This document shows positions 5,269 to 6,780 of a stretch of 6,780 bases of DNA, piece after piece (position 1 is the first letter of the stretch; each line of letters opens with the position of its first letter). The position numbers and the translations under genes were made by a program. Source of the DNA: Deltaproteobacteria bacterium (GTDB lineage: Bacteria > Desulfobacterota > Binatia > DP-6); the NCBI GenBank assembly GCA_005879245.1, contig VBLA01000286.1, positions 1 through 6,780 on the forward strand, in the 5' to 3' direction. The notes beneath the pieces are model-generated. The model was not told the DNA's origin. It did not search any database and saw only the letters and a program-made list of their open reading frames with translations.

Positions 5269-5778
5269 ATGCTCAGGACCGAAATCGACAGCCGGGAACG
5301 CCTCGTGATCAAACGCACAGTCATCGTGGTCATGATGCTGGCCGCGGCCGTAACGTCGGGGATCGCGGCGGCATCGGAGAACATGGACGGCCGCGTAGCC
5401 GCCGCAAAGAAGATCGTCGTGCGGGATGACGACTCGATCAATCCCTCGGCCCTGACGATGAGCCACGACGACGTGCTCGAGTTCGAAAACGACTCCGGCC
5501 AGTTCATGAGGCTGGTCTTCGTGGAGCCGCAGGATCAGACGGACAAGATCCGCTGCTACCCGATCGGTCACACTGTCGGGCGGCCGGACCAAGCGCCGTG
5601 GCTGCTCTTCGACTGGGGCCCCGGGCGGCGGCTGAGGGCTACCATTGCCCCGGGGAAGTTTGCGAGTGCATGCACGCTCGCTCCCGGGCGGTATGCGTTC
5701 GTCGCGAGGCGAGTCAACCGCGATCCGCGCGGGGTGGAGGACTCGCTCGGGACGAAGGGGACGATTACGGTTCAATAG
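5269..5778 (+). CDS. Secreted beta-rich protein, possibly cupredoxin-like
   Basis: A 169-residue protein that I cannot assign to a named family. The N-terminus has charged residues up to K15-R16, then a hydrophobic stretch (VIVVMMLAAAVTSGIAAA, about 18-35) ending in a plausible signal-peptidase site near A33-A-A-S-E, so it should be exported. The mature part has a cupredoxin-like layout: KKIVVRDD (47-54), DVLEFENDSGQFMRLVF (68-84), an IAPGKFASACTLAPGRYAFVAR stretch (126-147) resembling the i-x-P-G ... pG-x-Y pattern of blue-copper folds, and a final GTITVQ strand. The canonical copper ligands (His after the F-x-N strand, then Cys-x-n-His-x-n-Met) are not there; the two mature cysteines (C96, C135) could form a disulfide. 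ATG 5269 has a strong Shine-Dalgarno; GTG 5305 (VIKRTV...) would give a shorter, more typical signal peptide. It is divergent from the secreted-protein gene starting at 4995. Confidence 0.8.
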   Translation: MLRTEIDSRERLVIKRTVIVVMMLAAAVTSGIAAASENMDGRVAAAKKIVVRDDDSINPSALTMSHDDVLEFENDSGQFMRLVFVEPQDQTDKIRCYPIGHTVGRPDQAPWLLFDWGPGRRLRATIAPGKFASACTLAPGRYAFVARRVNRDPRGVEDSLGTKGTITVQ

Positions 5779-6067
5779 GGAAGGCGACGGCGAAGGCGCT
5801 CGGGCGCATGAACGTGTGGCCGAGCCGGAGGAGGAGGGCGACGAGGATTGCAGCGGAAACATGCTGAACCGTATCGCATGCCGGTGACGCACGGAAGGTG
5901 TGGAGACGACGCGGCCGTGGAGCAAGCCGTGGGCGATCTCGCCCATCCTGCCTCAGGACGGCCTCGTGGAGTTCACATCCAGCACGCCGGGGGCTATGGA
6001 TTCGTCCGGAACGGCCAGGTACATAGGCAGCCACTCGCGGCATGTTCTCGGGGACCGACTCTTGAGG
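5779..6067. other. Intergenic region before the GAF regulator; nothing firm seen
   Basis: I find no terminator with a T-run, no RNA gene, and no small ORF with a signal peptide or recognisable domain. In the frame of the downstream gene the sequence stays open from 5888 (after TGA 5885-5887), so part of this stretch could belong to that gene if it starts at GTG 5900 or ATG 5996. No promoter was recognised. Confidence 0.4.
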
Positions 6068-6780
6068 ATGGGAAATGCGACGGTGAGCCAGGGGCGCGCC
6101 GATCACCGTGCGTGCGCACCGGGCAATCTCCACCGGATGCTGCTCGACGTATCGCACGCCACGGCCTCGCACCGCGATCTGAAGAGCCTCCTGTCTGATC
6201 TGGCCGGGCTTCTTCGCCGGGTCGCCCGCTTCGACCGGCTCGCGCTCGTGCTCCATGATCCGGAACGCGACCTCATGCGCCTTCACACCATCGTCTCGCT
6301 CGAGCCGACCTTCACTACCGATATCGAGCTGCCCGTGCCCGAGTCCCCCGCAGGTCTCGTGTGGCAGACGCAGCGGCCCCTCGTCGTGCCGCGGATCGAC
6401 GGAGAGACGCGCTTCGCCGAGGTCAGGCGGATCCTGCGCGCCGAGGGCATGCGATCGTTCTGCATCCTCCCCCTCACGACGCCGCTCCGCCGTCTCGGCG
6501 GGCTCAGCTTCGCGAGCCAGGAGGAAGATGCCTTCTCCGAGGCCGACGTCGACGTCCTGCAGGAGCTCACGAGCCAGGTGGCGCTGGCCGTCGACAACAC
6601 GCTCCATCACGAGGCCGCTCAGCGGGCGCAGCGGCAGCTGGCGAGCGAACGGGATCGGCTCCGGCTGCTGCTCGAGGTGAACAACGCGCTCGTCTCGAAC
6701 CTCGAGCCGCGCGCGCTGTTCAGCGCCATCGCGAGCTGCCTGCGACGCGTCGTGGCGCACGACTACACGAGCCTGGCCGT
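6068..6780 (+). CDS. GAF-domain regulator, sigma-54 activator (FhlA-like) N-terminus (partial, runs off right edge)
   Basis: N-terminal 237 codons of a sensory regulator, with no stop before the right edge. After a short leader, MLLDVSHATASHRDLKSLLSDL (24-45) is the usual entry helix, followed by a full GAF domain (about 38-180): RFDRLALVLHDPERDLMRLH (54-73), LPVPESPAGLVWQTQRPLVV (88-107), GMRSFCILPLTTPLRRLGGL (127-146), and an F-S-E-A-D-V-x-x-L-x-E-L exit helix. A linker helix (EAAQRAQRQLASERDRL) leads to a second GAF domain beginning LLLEVNNALVSNLEPRALFSAI (200-221). This tandem layout and wording match FhlA-type activators, which continue with an AAA+ sigma-54 domain and a Fis-type HTH; a histidine kinase cannot be excluded because the output domain is outside the window. 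ATG 6068 puts about 24 residues before the LLDVS helix, typical of the family. TTG 6062 (with GGGGA at a 7-nt spacing), ATG 5996 and GTG 5900 are in-frame alternatives. Confidence 0.85.
   Translation, partial: MGNATVSQGRADHRACAPGNLHRMLLDVSHATASHRDLKSLLSDLAGLLRRVARFDRLALVLHDPERDLMRLHTIVSLEPTFTTDIELPVPESPAGLVWQTQRPLVVPRIDGETRFAEVRRILRAEGMRSFCILPLTTPLRRLGGLSFASQEEDAFSEADVDVLQELTSQVALAVDNTLHHEAAQRAQRQLASERDRLRLLLEVNNALVSNLEPRALFSAIASCLRRVVAHDYTSLA

Noticed and set aside
5809..5887. Tiny ORFs MNVWPSRRRRATRIAAETC and MLNRIACR in the gap before the GAF regulator
   Set aside because: Under 20 residues, no signal peptide or domain, and no supporting context.
4687..5946. 419-codon minus-strand reading frame running through the intergenic region and the rightward secreted-protein gene
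   Set aside because: Only its last 102 codons (from ATG 4995) start with a signal peptide and a ribosome site. The upstream part is low-complexity, Pro/Ser/Arg-rich and antisense to the gene at 5269-5778, as expected in GC-rich DNA.
5765..6760. 331-codon minus-strand reading frame opposite the GAF regulator
   Set aside because: It mirrors the codons of a clear GAF-domain gene on the plus strand and shows no domain; a short hydrophobic stretch near its end is not enough to call a gene.

Overview
GC-rich (roughly two-thirds G+C by eye) bacterial chromosome fragment. It carries a STAS-fused MlaE permease with MlaF and MlaD partners, a cNMP-domain/thioredoxin-reductase-like flavoprotein, and an FhlA-type GAF regulator. 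This points to a diderm bacterium of a high-GC lineage (Deltaproteobacteria-like, Rokubacteria/Methylomirabilota-like or similar). The assignment is an inference from gene content and base composition; no marker gene is present.

Layout. Six genes read leftward on the minus strand. In transcription order they are: a small secreted cysteine protein (4995-4687); a 554-residue cNMP-domain/Trx-like/flavoprotein-reductase fusion (4493-2829); a UBP-type zinc-finger protein whose start overlaps the reductase stop (2836-2528); then, after a 96-nt gap, an Mla/MCE lipid-transport operon of STAS-MlaE permease (2431-1295), MlaF ATPase (1311-565) and the MlaD substrate-binding protein (563 to beyond the left edge). 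Two genes read rightward: a secreted beta-rich, possibly cupredoxin-like protein (5269-5778) and the N-terminal part of a GAF-domain regulator of the sigma-54 activator (FhlA-like) type, which runs off the right edge. The two secreted-protein genes are divergent and share a 273-nt intergenic region.

How the genes fit together. The three mla genes overlap or abut and should make one inner-membrane ABC complex moving phospholipid between the inner and outer membranes. The reductase-like flavoprotein and the zinc-finger protein are translationally coupled, with an 8-nt overlap and a strong Shine-Dalgarno inside the upstream gene, which suggests a functional pair of unknown role. The flavoprotein has FAD- and NAD(P)H-binding motifs but lacks the CxxC redox pair of thioredoxin reductases, and its Trx-like middle segment also has no CxxC, so it is unlikely to be an ordinary thioredoxin reductase.

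Most notable points: the coupled flavoprotein/zinc-finger pair; a secreted protein bracketed by two C-x2-F-G-x4-C motifs; and two tandem copies (19-bp period) of an 18-bp inverted repeat between the divergent secreted-protein genes. I saw no rRNA, tRNA, CRISPR array, insertion sequence or convincing intrinsic terminator.
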